This document shows, piece by piece, positions 1-8,274 of a stretch of DNA of 34,994 nucleotides (positions are counted from its first letter, which is position 1; each line of letters starts with the position of its first letter). A program made the position numbers and the translations under genes. The stretch is from positions 1 through 34,994 of the forward strand of contig JAGAJI010000011.1 in NCBI GenBank assembly GCA_017626135.1. The letters run 5' to 3'. This DNA is from Clostridia bacterium. GTDB taxonomy: Bacteria > Bacillota > Clostridia > Christensenellales > Borkfalkiaceae. Below the pieces are notes generated by a model. It had not been told where the DNA came from. It did not search any database and was given only the letters and a program-made list of their open reading frames with translations.

Positions 1-882
1 GGATGCGTTGGCAACGGGATATTTCATCTCGTACTTCGTGGTGATGACACCCTGATCGAGGGAGTCGCCGTTCAACGTGATCACCGCTTCGTCACCGATC
101 ATGAATTTGAGCGTCACTTCTTCCGCGGAAGAGGACGAAGAGGACGAAGAGGACGTATTTTCCGCCGTCTTTACTTCGTAGGAGAATTCATCGAGCATTT
201 CCTTGCCCAAATCGGTGAAGGTCGCTTTGATGAACGCCACTTTGTTCTGCTCGTCTACGGAAAACTCCTTGACGATTTTCGTTAAATCGCCGTCTACGTC
301 GTCGAGCTGGGAAACTTCGGAATCGGAAAGGGTGATCGTCATAGCGCCTGTTTCGGCAAACAAACCGAAAGTTGCGCAAGCGTTTTCAAACGCCGTTTTC
401 TCTTCCGTTGCGCCCGATGCAGGAACCTGCACGCGAACGACGAGATCGTCCACGACCGATACGCGGTAGTCGGAATATCTCTTCTTCGCGTAACGAGCGC
501 TGATTTCGTCCACGGCTTTTTGGAATTCCGCTTCGAATTCGTCGGAAACGCCGTTTTCGTTTTCGTCGATTTCCAAACCTGCGATCACGCCGTAATCAAC
601 GTCGTCTTTCAAATACACACCTTTGTCAAGGTACTGCACGTAAGTTGCTTGGTCTTCTTCAGACAATTCCTTATATTCGGTTTCGGAAATCACGCCGACG
701 GGATAGTAATACGCATAATATCCGCCTCCGAGATCCGCCCCTGTGTCGTACTGCATCACCGCGGGATTCCAAATCTTTACCGTTCCGGGAATGGCAAAGC
801 TGGGGAATATCGTGAGCGCGCAAAGTGCGACGATGACGATGGTGAGCAAAACCATCAATACTGTCGATTTTCTTTTGCCCAT
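1..882 (-). CDS. secD: SecD, protein export membrane protein (5' part, cut by window edge)
   Basis: SecD works with SecF beside SecYEG and uses the proton-motive force to help complete protein translocation. The frame is open from an ATG at 882 to the window edge (294 codons); the C-terminal part lies outside. The N-terminus (MGKRKSTVLMVLLTIVIV) is one membrane helix. It is followed by an extracellular region containing DTGADLGGGYYAYYYPVG, which fits the SecD 'G-x-DL-x-GG-x-Y' signature near residue 50. A run of nine serines around residues 246-254, next to acidic residues, sits in the extracellular domain and looks like a flexible linker. A GGAGG-like site (plus strand cctcct, 893-898) precedes the ATG. 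The gene lies downstream of yajC and the SCIFF genes, a usual clostridial neighbourhood, and has its own promoter. SecF is expected just outside the window. Identity rests on motif and context, since the TM-rich half is missing. Confidence 0.8.
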   Translation of the reverse strand, partial: MGKRKSTVLMVLLTIVIVALCALTIFPSFAIPGTVKIWNPAVMQYDTGADLGGGYYAYYYPVGVISETEYKELSEEDQATYVQYLDKGVYLKDDVDYGVIAGLEIDENENGVSDEFEAEFQKAVDEISARYAKKRYSDYRVSVVDDLVVRVQVPASGATEEKTAFENACATFGLFAETGAMTITLSDSEVSQLDDVDGDLTKIVKEFSVDEQNKVAFIKATFTDLGKEMLDEFSYEVKTAENTSSSSSSSSSAEEVTLKFMIGDEAVITLNGDSLDQGVITTKYEMKYPVANAS

Positions 883-938
883 GTGATAAAAGCCTCCTGT
901 TGTGTTTCGGTTTTTCTTCCGAATACAATATCTTTATT

Positions 939-967
939 ATTATACCTTATTTTAATACTCCCGTCAA
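939..967 (-). promoter_or_regulatory. Sigma-A-type promoter for secD
   Basis: Read on the minus strand: -35 TTGACG (962-967), 17-base spacer, -10 TATAAT (939-944), about 57 bases before the secD ATG. It lies after the scfB stop, so secD(F) can be transcribed separately from the SCIFF genes. Confidence 0.75.
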
Positions 968-1071
968 GAAATATCGACGAGGATTGAGGAATTTTTTGTC
1001 CGTTTGCTGAAAAAAGTACCTTTTTCTTCCCCTTTTCAACGATTTTCCCCCAGCCCGTACGGTTCTATTCT

Positions 1072-2400
1072 TTACTTACCGAGTACCTTTTTTTCTGCGA
1101 GAATGTGCATCGCACATTCGATTCTCTTCTTCATCATGCCGCAGGTCACTTCGTAAGGATCGTTGATGTCCCCGTTGTAGTGATAGTTGTTGGCGTTACA
1201 GCCCCCCGAACAGATGAATTTTGCAAAGCAGTCCGCGCATTTTTTACGGGTGAACAGACAGGAATTCTTGAACTGTTCGCGAATATCCCCCCGCACAATC
1301 CCCTCGTACACGCTCCCCATGCGGAAGGAAGTATCCCCCACGAACTGGTGGCAGGGATACAGATCGCCGTTGGGCGCCACCGAGAAATACTCGTTGCCCG
1401 CGCCGCACGCCGAAACGCGCTTGGAAAGGCAGGGCCCACCCTCCAAATCCACGTTGAAATGGAAGAAGTTGAACCCCTCACCCTTGGCGTACCGTTCGAG
1501 ATAGGCGTCGCAGAGGTTCTCGTATTCTTTTTCAATGACAGGCAGGTGTTCCTGCGTGATCTGCAAATCTTCCAGCTCGGTCACGACGGGCTCCATGGAG
1601 ATGGAGTCCACGCCCTGATCGGCGATGAAGAGGACGTCCTTGGCAAAATCGAGGTTTTTAGCCGTGAACGTGCCGCGCACGTAGTAGCTCTTGTTCCCGC
1701 GCAGGGAGATGAATTTCTTGATTTTGTCGATGATGAGATCGAACGTGCCCTTGCCGTTGATCGACTTACGAATGGCGTCGTGGACTTCCTTTCTGCCGTC
1801 GAGGGAGAGCACGACGTTTTCCATTTCCGCATTGAAAAATTCAATGACTTCGTCGTTTAAGAGCAACGCGTTGGTCGTCGTGGTGAACAGGAATTTCTTG
1901 CCCGCTTTTGCGCCCGCCTCCTTGGCGTACGCCACCGTCTGTTTGAGCACCCCGAAGTTCATCAGGGGCTCGCCGCCGAAGAAGTCCATTTCCAGAACCT
2001 TTCTCTTACCGCTGTTTTCGATCAGAAAGTCCACTGCGGCTTTCGCCGTCTCGAAGCTCATGGATTCGCGCCTGGAATGGTACGCGCCCTCGTCCGCGAA
2101 ACAATAGCGGCAACGGAAGTTGCAGTCGTGACAGATATGAATACACAGCGCCTTGACTTCGTCACTCTTCATAGGATAGGATTTCACCTCTTCCTTAAAG
2201 AGCAAGCCCTGTTCCTTCAACCCCTCCACGTCGGCGAGGATTTCTCGGATCTGCTCGTCTGTGATGTAGCTGATATCGACGGCTTGTCCTTCCTCCTTGG
2301 CTTTGAGATAGTCGGCAGTGGGCTTGTCGCATTCGTGCAGGCTGCCGCTCCCTACGTCGTAGATGTAGTTTTTGTCGTGATAGTTGAATACGTGAATCAT
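1072..2400 (-). CDS. scfB: SCIFF (ranthipeptide) maturase, radical SAM/SPASM protein
   Basis: A radical S-adenosylmethionine enzyme that forms thioether cross-links from Cys to acceptor residues in the SCIFF peptide encoded just upstream. With the ATG at 2400 the product is 442 residues. The [4Fe-4S] SAM-binding motif C-x3-C-x2-C is C93, C97, C100 (CHDCNFRCRYCF), followed by GGEP. The C-terminal SPASM/twitch region is cysteine-rich (CLSKRVSACGAG, then CLFTRKKCADC and CSGGCNANN), which should bind auxiliary clusters. The protein starts MIHVFNYHDKNYIYD, like family members. The frame also opens at a GTG at 2412, but a start at MIH fits the family better. Neither start has a strong Shine-Dalgarno sequence, and a hairpin at 2413-2430 abuts the GTG, so translation may be weak or controlled. 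Confidence 0.95.
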   Translation of the reverse strand: MIHVFNYHDKNYIYDVGSGSLHECDKPTADYLKAKEEGQAVDISYITDEQIREILADVEGLKEQGLLFKEEVKSYPMKSDEVKALCIHICHDCNFRCRYCFADEGAYHSRRESMSFETAKAAVDFLIENSGKRKVLEMDFFGGEPLMNFGVLKQTVAYAKEAGAKAGKKFLFTTTTNALLLNDEVIEFFNAEMENVVLSLDGRKEVHDAIRKSINGKGTFDLIIDKIKKFISLRGNKSYYVRGTFTAKNLDFAKDVLFIADQGVDSISMEPVVTELEDLQITQEHLPVIEKEYENLCDAYLERYAKGEGFNFFHFNVDLEGGPCLSKRVSACGAGNEYFSVAPNGDLYPCHQFVGDTSFRMGSVYEGIVRGDIREQFKNSCLFTRKKCADCFAKFICSGGCNANNYHYNGDINDPYEVTCGMMKKRIECAMHILAEKKVLGK

Positions 2401-2412
2401 GTCTTTACCCAC

Positions 2413-2430
2413 TCACGGCAGACGCCGTGA
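2413..2430 (-). promoter_or_regulatory. Perfect hairpin at the scfB translation start
   Basis: TCACGGC / GCCGTGA form a 7-bp stem with a 4-base loop, ending directly before the alternative GTG start of scfB and 12 bases before the ATG. It occupies the place where a ribosome binding site would normally be. A role in limiting maturase translation is inference. Confidence 0.4.
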
Positions 2431-2458
2431 GAATCATCGTAGATTTGTCCCAAACGGC

Positions 2459-2491
2459 AAAAAAAGGGCGCGTATAAACACACGCGCGCCT
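2459..2491 (-). terminator. Rho-independent terminator/attenuator between scfA and scfB
   Basis: On the minus strand a GC-rich stem (GCGCGT / ACGCGC, extended by GG/CC) is followed by seven T. It lies about 47 bases after the scfA stop and before scfB. It should end most transcripts after the peptide gene, giving more peptide mRNA than maturase mRNA. A longer outer stem (AAACGGC / GCCGTTT) encloses it. Confidence 0.7.
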
Positions 2492-2537
2492 CGATACGCC
2501 GTTTTTGCGTTTTTGCTTTCAGTTTCCTTGTTCTTGA

Positions 2538-2690
2538 TTACTTGCGTTCGATTTTTTCTTCGCGCGTAATTCTTTCGCAAGACTGGTTGCCTACCGTGCA
2601 GCTCGTTTTGCAAGCGGACTGACAGGTGCTTCTGCATTCGCCGCAGCCGGTAACTTTCTTGTCAGCGGGTTTCGCGATCGTTTTGATCAT
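2538..2690 (-). CDS. scfA: SCIFF precursor peptide (six cysteines in forty-five residues)
   Basis: A 50-residue ranthipeptide precursor, substrate of the adjacent radical SAM maturase. The frame reads MIKTIAKPADKK, then the core with C16, C19, C23, C27, C31 and C38, containing CQSACKTSCTVGNQSCE, the hallmark of the SCIFF family in Clostridia. It ends ERITREEKIERK. The core is nearly invariant in the class, and known SCIFF peptides receive a Cys-to-Thr thioether. A strong GGGAGGA ribosome site (about 2696-2703) precedes the ATG, and a good promoter lies upstream. The biological role of SCIFF peptides is not settled; sensing or signalling has been proposed. Confidence 0.96.
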   Translation of the reverse strand: MIKTIAKPADKKVTGCGECRSTCQSACKTSCTVGNQSCERITREEKIERK

Positions 2691-2724
2691 AACGTTTTCC
2701 TCCCAACTAATTTTTTATGTACAT

Positions 2725-2753
2725 ATTATAATACACTTTTTGAAAAAAGGCAA
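2725..2753 (-). promoter_or_regulatory. Promoter for the SCIFF peptide gene
   Basis: Minus strand: -35 TTGCCT (2748-2753), 17-base spacer, -10 TATAAT (2725-2730), about 35 bases before the scfA start. The -10 sits in a partly symmetrical stretch (TGTATTATAATATGTACA). Confidence 0.7.
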
Positions 2754-2766
2754 GCGGTTTACCGCT
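2743..2766 (-). terminator. Weak terminator of the yajC-TIGR04086 transcript, overlapping the scfA promoter
   Basis: Minus strand: AGCGG / CCGCT stem (2753-2766), then TGCC and six T. The T run doubles as spacer and -35 of the scfA promoter, so readthrough and initiation are coupled in a few bases. Confidence 0.45.
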
Positions 2767-2839
2767 ATTTTTCAATATTTTACGTGCAGTTGGGGAAATT
2801 ATTTCACGCAAACCGCCAAAACGCAGAGCCCCTTCCCCT

Positions 2840-3217
2840 TCACTTTCTGAGATTGACGGCGAGAATCCCGCTCAACGAGCCTGCCAAAAAGGCAACGCCC
2901 AGCTCCAGTAAAATCAGCCACGACAGAGAAAAGTCGCCCCCGATCGACGAGAACGCAAGATAGGAAAGCGCGGTGAACAGGAGCCCGACGATTCCCCCTT
3001 GCAGCCACCCCTTTTCCCCTCGTACGAACACCAACGTGCCCACCATGACCGCGATGACTTTGATCACTTGGTTGACGGGATAGACGATATTCTCTCCCCA
3101 CGACGTCGCGCGGAGCACGACCGCAAACGTGACGGCAAGGAGCAGAGAAATGCCGAGCGCGAGCAGAACGGCTTTGACGATCGGGAAGAAATCTACTTTG
3201 TTTTTTTGATATTGCAT
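2840..3217 (-). CDS. TIGR04086 family membrane protein
   Basis: A small integral membrane protein of 125 residues with about four hydrophobic segments (roughly 13-32, 43-62, 73-90 and 98-118). A family of this size and topology (TIGR04086) sits next to yajC and the SCIFF genes in many Clostridia; the position here and the RATSWGENIVYPVNQVIKV segment agree with that. No enzymatic motif is visible and the function is unknown. The ATG at 3217 has a strong GGAGGTG site upstream. It lies 57 bases after yajC on the same strand and is probably co-transcribed. Family assignment rests on context and general pattern. Confidence 0.8.
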   Translation of the reverse strand: MQYQKNKVDFFPIVKAVLLALGISLLLAVTFAVVLRATSWGENIVYPVNQVIKVIAVMVGTLVFVRGEKGWLQGGIVGLLFTALSYLAFSSIGGDFSLSWLILLELGVAFLAGSLSGILAVNLRK

Positions 3218-3274
3218 AGAAAAACACCTCCGCAGTATTGTATGCGAAGGCGTTTTGCGTTTATGCCCGATCGA

Positions 3275-3712
3275 TTATTTCTCTTCGGATTCTTGTACGG
3301 GATCCTCGAGGGGTTCTTTTACGGTGTCTTCTACGGGTTCTTCGAGGGGTTCCTCTTGCTTGTTCTTGTCGGGAGTTACGGGCACCGCGTCCGTCTGGGC
3401 GATGGCGAACTTGTCAAACTTCAAGTAAGATTTGCCGCTCACGTCCGTACCCGTTTCCAGCACGAAGGTACCGTCTTCGCAAACTTCCACGACCGTACCG
3501 CATATGCCGCCGATGGTTTTGACGGTGTTACCGGGTTTCAATCCTGCGAGCAAGTTTTTGGTTTCTTCCTCTCTCTTCTTCTGCGAACGTCTGTTGAACA
3601 CCATCATCACGACGAGAAGCACGACGAAAACGCCGATCATGAGCAACATATTCCAAGGGTTCGATCCGCTTGGCGCAGAGGAAGTAGCGTCGTCTAATAA
3701 ATTCAATAACAT
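3275..3712 (-). CDS. yajC: YajC, preprotein translocase accessory subunit
   Basis: YajC associates with SecDF at the translocon. The 145-residue product has one N-terminal membrane helix (about 21-40, NMLLMIGVFVVLLVVMMVF). A basic stretch NRRSQKKREEE and the conserved YajC core LLAGLKPGNTVKTIGGICGTV follow (about residues 55-75). The C-terminus is a Glu/Pro/Asp-rich tail with imperfect repeats (EEPVEDTVKEPLEDPV), longer than in the minimal family. The ATG at 3712 follows a GGAG site. Its own promoter lies about 57 bases upstream, and the leader contains a TGCGTTT/AAACGCA hairpin at 3731-3746. Confidence 0.92.
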   Translation of the reverse strand: MLLNLLDDATSSAPSGSNPWNMLLMIGVFVVLLVVMMVFNRRSQKKREEETKNLLAGLKPGNTVKTIGGICGTVVEVCEDGTFVLETGTDVSGKSYLKFDKFAIAQTDAVPVTPDKNKQEEPLEEPVEDTVKEPLEDPVQESEEK

Positions 3713-3768
3713 ACCTTTCTCCTTAATTTTTGCGTTTGAAAACGCATTTCATTTTTTATTGTACACCT

Positions 3769-3797
3769 ATCATACCTTTTTTTTCCCTTTTTGGCAA
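3769..3797 (-). promoter_or_regulatory. Promoter for yajC
   Basis: Minus strand: -35 TTGCCA (3792-3797), 17-base A/G-rich spacer, -10 TATGAT (3769-3774). Confidence 0.6.
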
Positions 3798-3940
3798 GTG
3801 TTTTTCGGGAGAAATTTGGAAAGTTTTGCATTTTCACCGTTTTTTCATGCGATTATCACCGCGAGCAGGCAGAGTGGCTCCGCTGCCCTATCTTACTGTC
3901 TTACCATTCGTTTTTTACGTTAAACCGTATGGGTTTGGAC

Positions 3941-4050
3941 ATATCGTACTATCGAAGTGGAATGCGACTTCGTCGCGGTGGCTCTGCCACACCGCCAAAG
4001 GCTCTGACTTTGGAAACCGCCGGGAACTGAATTCCCGGACTTCCCTCAGG
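3941..4050. repeat. Modular hairpin repeat, copy 1
   Basis: A chain of short hairpins in the 364-base gap between yajC and the ABC permease. Plus-strand stems: GCGAC-TTC-GTCGC (3964-3976), GTGGC-TCT-GCCAC (3978-3990), CCAAAG/CTTTGG (3995-4013) and CCGGGAAC-TGA-ATTCCCGG (4020-4038). Read on the minus strand it starts GAAGTCC and ends CGATAGTACGATA, matching the start of the copies at 23375 and 34625 and the end of the copy at 34625. It lies directly downstream of the exporter operon. The rest of the gap (3850-3940) has a further GGCAG/CTGCC hairpin and the yajC promoter. Confidence 0.7.
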
Positions 4051-4076
4051 TGTGTGTAATTCGCCGTTCAGGCGGA

Positions 4077-5681
4077 TCAGTCGGTCAAGCCGCGGAAGAT
4101 TTCCGTGCCTTTCTTTTTCAGCCAGACGAGCAAGCCAACGGCGGCTGCCGCAAATACGCCGAGCCATAAATACAGGTACAACGGGGCAGGCAGGTATGCG
4201 CCGACGAGGAAATATACCCCCAAAGGCAGTACCGTGATCCCCCAGCTCCCAAACATCGCGATCAGCACCGAAAAGCTCTGCTTTACCGCCGCCGTTTCGT
4301 TCGTCCAATGCAGGTTGGGCAACTTCAGATTCCACAACAATCCCCACGCCGCGAACAACGCGCTCGCGATCACCGCCGTCAATACCACGCCGACGATCGT
4401 ATACCATTCCAACCGCAATACGAGCCCCATCGCAAGCCCGAGCGCCATGTCGGGCAACGCCGTGAACAGGAAATGCAGATACAGTTTCCCCTTCAATATC
4501 GCCCATTCGGACACGGGCATCGAACGGAGCAAGCCTAAACTCTCCCCCTCCAACGAGATCGAGCACGCACTGATGGTGTTCGACGCCGCCATAAAGCAGA
4601 CCACCACCGCCACGATCAATCCGATAAACTTCTGCAATTCGGGAACGGAGGCTACCATGTCCGCATTCACACCGAAAAAGTCCCCGAAAATCCCCATCAT
4701 CACCGCCACGATGAGCATCATCATGGAGCCGATGGACGAGTTCAACAAATACGCGGGACTTTTCAAAAGCCGCCAGAATTCCTTTCTGAGAACCGCGATT
4801 TGCGGCGAGGTGCTCTTCGTATCCTTTTCCTTATATTTTGCGCGGTATTCCCCCTTCTTCATCGTGACGATGCGGATATACGTCGCTGAAAGCAGGACGT
4901 ATACGAGCGCGAACACGCCGACGAAGATACCGACGCTCCCAAGCAGGGAAAGAGCGTCCCCCGTCCCTGCGCGACCGAGCAGGAAAAAGGGATACAGCCA
5001 CGTCTCCATCACGCCGCCGAGCGCGCCGACGTTGGCAATCAGGGCACCCAGGTATGCGTTCACGTTTGCCATGAGCAGGGAATACCCCACCATGAACCCC
5101 AAAAATAACAGCGTCGCAAACAGGCTCTTGAAGGGCAATCTTGCAATCAGCCACGCAATCGCAAAGCCGAGCAGACAGCACACCGCCACCGCAAGCAGAG
5201 GGAGCACCAACAAAATCACGAGTCCGCACAAAAGTACGGGCAGGGAAAATCCCACCGTAAGCAGATAGTTGACGAGCGCAGGCACCCACGCGCACGCCTC
5301 GAACGCAAGCGTGAAGAGGTACAGCCCCGTCATGCGGACGAACAAAATCATCCAAGGGGGAATGGGCATGGAGAAAAGCAGGTCGTTATCCCTCGCCTCG
5401 TACAGCGTGGATTTTGCCATAAACACGCCACCGACGACGCCGATCGCGGTGGCGACCACTCCCATAAACGCAAAATACAGCCACGCCTGCCCTTGCTCGA
5501 CGAGGGGCGTGCAAAGCGTCGACGACGTCATCCAAAAGAGAGATCCCATCGCGACGAATGCGTACAGCATGAGCGCGGCAAAGCCCAAAGCCGCCCACTT
5601 GGAGCGTTTCTTCCCGCCCCTGCCTTGGGTGAACGGCGTAGCAAACGCCAGAAAATGTTTTTTAAGTAATGCCCGTAACAT
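4077..5681 (-). CDS. ABC transporter permease (ABC-2 type exporter)
   Basis: A 534-residue integral membrane protein with about 12 hydrophobic segments in two halves joined by a basic cytoplasmic stretch (MKKGEYRAKYKEKDTKSTSPQ, about residues 275-295). It begins MLRALLKKHFLAF. The halves show the same 'LLFSMPIPPW' / 'LGLLRSMPVSEW' pattern, typical of ABC-2 permeases of 500-550 residues in Firmicutes. It follows its ATPase by 11 bases, so the two form an exporter. The substrate cannot be told from sequence. Hairpin repeat copy 1 starts within 30 bases of its stop. Confidence 0.85.
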   Translation of the reverse strand: MLRALLKKHFLAFATPFTQGRGGKKRSKWAALGFAALMLYAFVAMGSLFWMTSSTLCTPLVEQGQAWLYFAFMGVVATAIGVVGGVFMAKSTLYEARDNDLLFSMPIPPWMILFVRMTGLYLFTLAFEACAWVPALVNYLLTVGFSLPVLLCGLVILLVLPLLAVAVCCLLGFAIAWLIARLPFKSLFATLLFLGFMVGYSLLMANVNAYLGALIANVGALGGVMETWLYPFFLLGRAGTGDALSLLGSVGIFVGVFALVYVLLSATYIRIVTMKKGEYRAKYKEKDTKSTSPQIAVLRKEFWRLLKSPAYLLNSSIGSMMMLIVAVMMGIFGDFFGVNADMVASVPELQKFIGLIVAVVVCFMAASNTISACSISLEGESLGLLRSMPVSEWAILKGKLYLHFLFTALPDMALGLAMGLVLRLEWYTIVGVVLTAVIASALFAAWGLLWNLKLPNLHWTNETAAVKQSFSVLIAMFGSWGITVLPLGVYFLVGAYLPAPLYLYLWLGVFAAAAVGLLVWLKKKGTEIFRGLTD

Positions 5682-5692
5682 AATTCACCCCT

Positions 5693-6397
5693 TTATTCCA
5701 CGAGTTCCAAGAAGGTGTTTTCCAAACTCGTATCCCCTTTCACCTCGTCCATGGTACCCGCCTTGATCAATTTTCCGTTCTTGATGATGGCGATTTTGTC
5801 GCAGAGTTTTTCCGCCACTTCGAGTACGTGCGTGGAGAAAAAGATCGCGCCGCCCCGATCGCAGATCTCGCGCATCAGCTCTTTCAAAGTATGCGCCGCC
5901 TTGGGGTCGAGCCCCACGAACGGTTCATCCATGATCACGAGCTTGGGCTCGTGCAAGAGCGCGGAAATTACTGCCAACTTCTGTTTCATGCCGTGGGAAT
6001 AGGTGGAAATGGGTTGCGCCAACGCTTCCGTCAGCTCGAAGGCGTCCGCATATTTGCGGATCCGCGCCTGCCGCACGTCCGTCGGCACTTCGTAGATATC
6101 CCCCACGAAATGCAGGTACTGAATCCCCTTCATAAATCCATACAATTCGGGATTGTCGGGAATGTACGCAATCTTTTTCTTGCAGGCAAGCGGATTCTTC
6201 TTGACGGACTCGCCGTCTACGAAAATCTCCCCTTCCTCAAAATCTAAGATCCCGCAGCACGCTTTGAGCGTGGTCGTCTTCCCCGCGCCGTTGTGCCCGA
6301 TAAAGCCGTAGAGCTCCCCTGCCTGAATGTGCAAAGTCAAGCCGTCCACCGCTTTTTTGTCGTTGTAACTCTTCGTTAAATTTTCAATTCGTAACAT
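5693..6397 (-). CDS. ABC transporter ATP-binding protein
   Basis: The 234-residue ATPase of the exporter with the permease downstream. Walker A is GHNGAGKTTT (about residues 34-43), the signature is YSHGMKQKL (about 133-141, SHG in place of SGG, common in this CcmA/NatA-like class) and Walker B is LVIMDEPFVGLDP (about 153-165), followed by a switch histidine in FFSTHVLEV. Length is at the short end for ABC-2 exporter ATPases. The ATG at 6397 follows a GAGG site. A promoter with symmetrical AT-rich repeats lies upstream. It is the first gene of the two-gene operon. Confidence 0.9.
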   Translation of the reverse strand: MLRIENLTKSYNDKKAVDGLTLHIQAGELYGFIGHNGAGKTTTLKACCGILDFEEGEIFVDGESVKKNPLACKKKIAYIPDNPELYGFMKGIQYLHFVGDIYEVPTDVRQARIRKYADAFELTEALAQPISTYSHGMKQKLAVISALLHEPKLVIMDEPFVGLDPKAAHTLKELMREICDRGGAIFFSTHVLEVAEKLCDKIAIIKNGKLIKAGTMDEVKGDTSLENTFLELVE

Positions 6398-6429
6398 CGT
6401 TTCTACCTCGTTGTAGTTATGATATTATT

Positions 6430-6458
6430 ATGATATCATACTTATATGTGCCTGTCAA
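6430..6458 (-). promoter_or_regulatory. Promoter and possible operator for the ABC-2 exporter
   Basis: Minus strand: -35 TTGACA (6453-6458), 17-base spacer, -10 TATCAT (6430-6435). The palindrome TATGATATCATA (6429-6440) covers the -10, and TATGATAT occurs again beside it (6418-6425). Such symmetry over a promoter suggests a repressor site; exporters of this kind are often controlled by GntR/YtrA-type regulators, but none is encoded here. Confidence 0.6.
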
Positions 6459-6463
6459 GCGTT

Positions 6464-6733
6464 TTAACAATAATTCCCACATTTTTTTTCAAAAAAAAGA
6501 TTGCGCTTATTCCGCGCCATCCTCTTTCGGTTCTTCCTGCACGTTTCCGTGCGTTTTTGCTTTTTCTCTTTTCCAAAGCGTGTTCTACGCGCTCCTGCGC
6601 CGAGGTATAAAAATCCTGCCCTGAGCGTGGGAGGCATATACGCCAGCAATCGTTTAGACAGGGGCGCGTTGAGCGCGTACAGGGCTGCCGCCAAAATTGC
6701 GAGAAGAATGCCCGTTTTCATTTTGTTCTTCAT
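6464..6733 (-). pseudogene. Truncated EamA/DMT-family transporter remnant
   Basis: The first 48 or so residues (MKTGILLAILAAALYALN, then PLSKRLLAYMPPTLRAGFLYLGAG) match the start of EamA-domain drug/metabolite transporters, which normally run to about 280-300 residues in ten helices. After YLGAG the frame goes straight into a highly basic tail (RRTRFGKEKKQKRTE ... NKRNLFFEKKCGNYC) and stops at 89 residues. The tail could be the loop after helix 2 joined by a small deletion, with everything beyond lost. Only an AAAGG-like ribosome site is present. The stop falls within 6 bases of the exporter promoter. Calling it a decayed gene is inference; a functional small basic membrane protein is the less likely alternative. 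Confidence 0.6.
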
Positions 6734-6754
6734 ACCTTTGCGACCTTTGGGATA

Positions 6755-6778
6755 AAGGAGCGAATCCCTTCGCTCCTT
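6755..6778 (-). terminator. Hairpin downstream of tgt
   Basis: A 10-bp stem AAGGAGCGAA / TTCGCTCCTT with a 4-base loop, 36 bases after the tgt stop. The T tract on the minus strand is short, so termination strength is uncertain. A smaller palindrome GGCGGTACCGCC lies at 6798-6809. Confidence 0.5.
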
Positions 6779-6813
6779 ACACTATATATTATATATGGGC
6801 GGTACCGCCTACC

Positions 6814-8002
<1,189 letters not shown>

Positions 8003-8179
8003 TCCTTTTTCCCGTTCTTGGAAAAACGTTTTTTCGAAATCCTCTTGTCAAATTCCCTTTCCCAAAAATTTCATACATTACTTTATACGGAATATTCATT
8101 CATTTTATACAATTATTCATAAAATATAAAATTTTTTTCTATAAAAATAAATTTTTTTCTAAAATTATGCAAAAAATAG

Positions 8180-8208
8180 TTGACATTCGAAAAAAATGGG
8201 TATATAAT
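8180..8208 (+). promoter_or_regulatory. Full-consensus promoter for the amino-acid importer operon
   Basis: TTGACA (8180-8185), 17-base spacer, TATAAT (8203-8208): an exact sigma-A consensus, preceded by a strongly AT-rich stretch (8040-8170). In the leader, AATCCTGAGC (8221-8230) and GCTTAGGATT (8250-8259) can pair in a 10-bp stem with one G-U. Confidence 0.85.
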
Positions 8209-8274
8209 AGCATCACAATCAATCCTGAGCACCCCAAAGAAAAAAAATCGCTTAGGATTTTAGGAGAGAATATT

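Noticed and set aside
1105..1860. 251-residue plus-strand frame opposite scfB
   Set aside because: Antisense to a clear radical-SAM gene and without any domain signature.
2626..2850. Plus-strand 74-residue ORF opposite scfA and its promoter
   Set aside because: It lies antisense to the SCIFF peptide and its regulatory region and has no ribosome site.
3941..4050. Hairpin series considered as a CRISPR array or integron attC sites
   Set aside because: There is no constant repeat with regular unique spacers, no cas genes, and no integrase or attC core sites.
4105..5268. 387-residue plus-strand frame opposite the ABC permease
   Set aside because: Antisense shadow with Ser/Thr/Pro/Asn-rich composition and no ribosome site.
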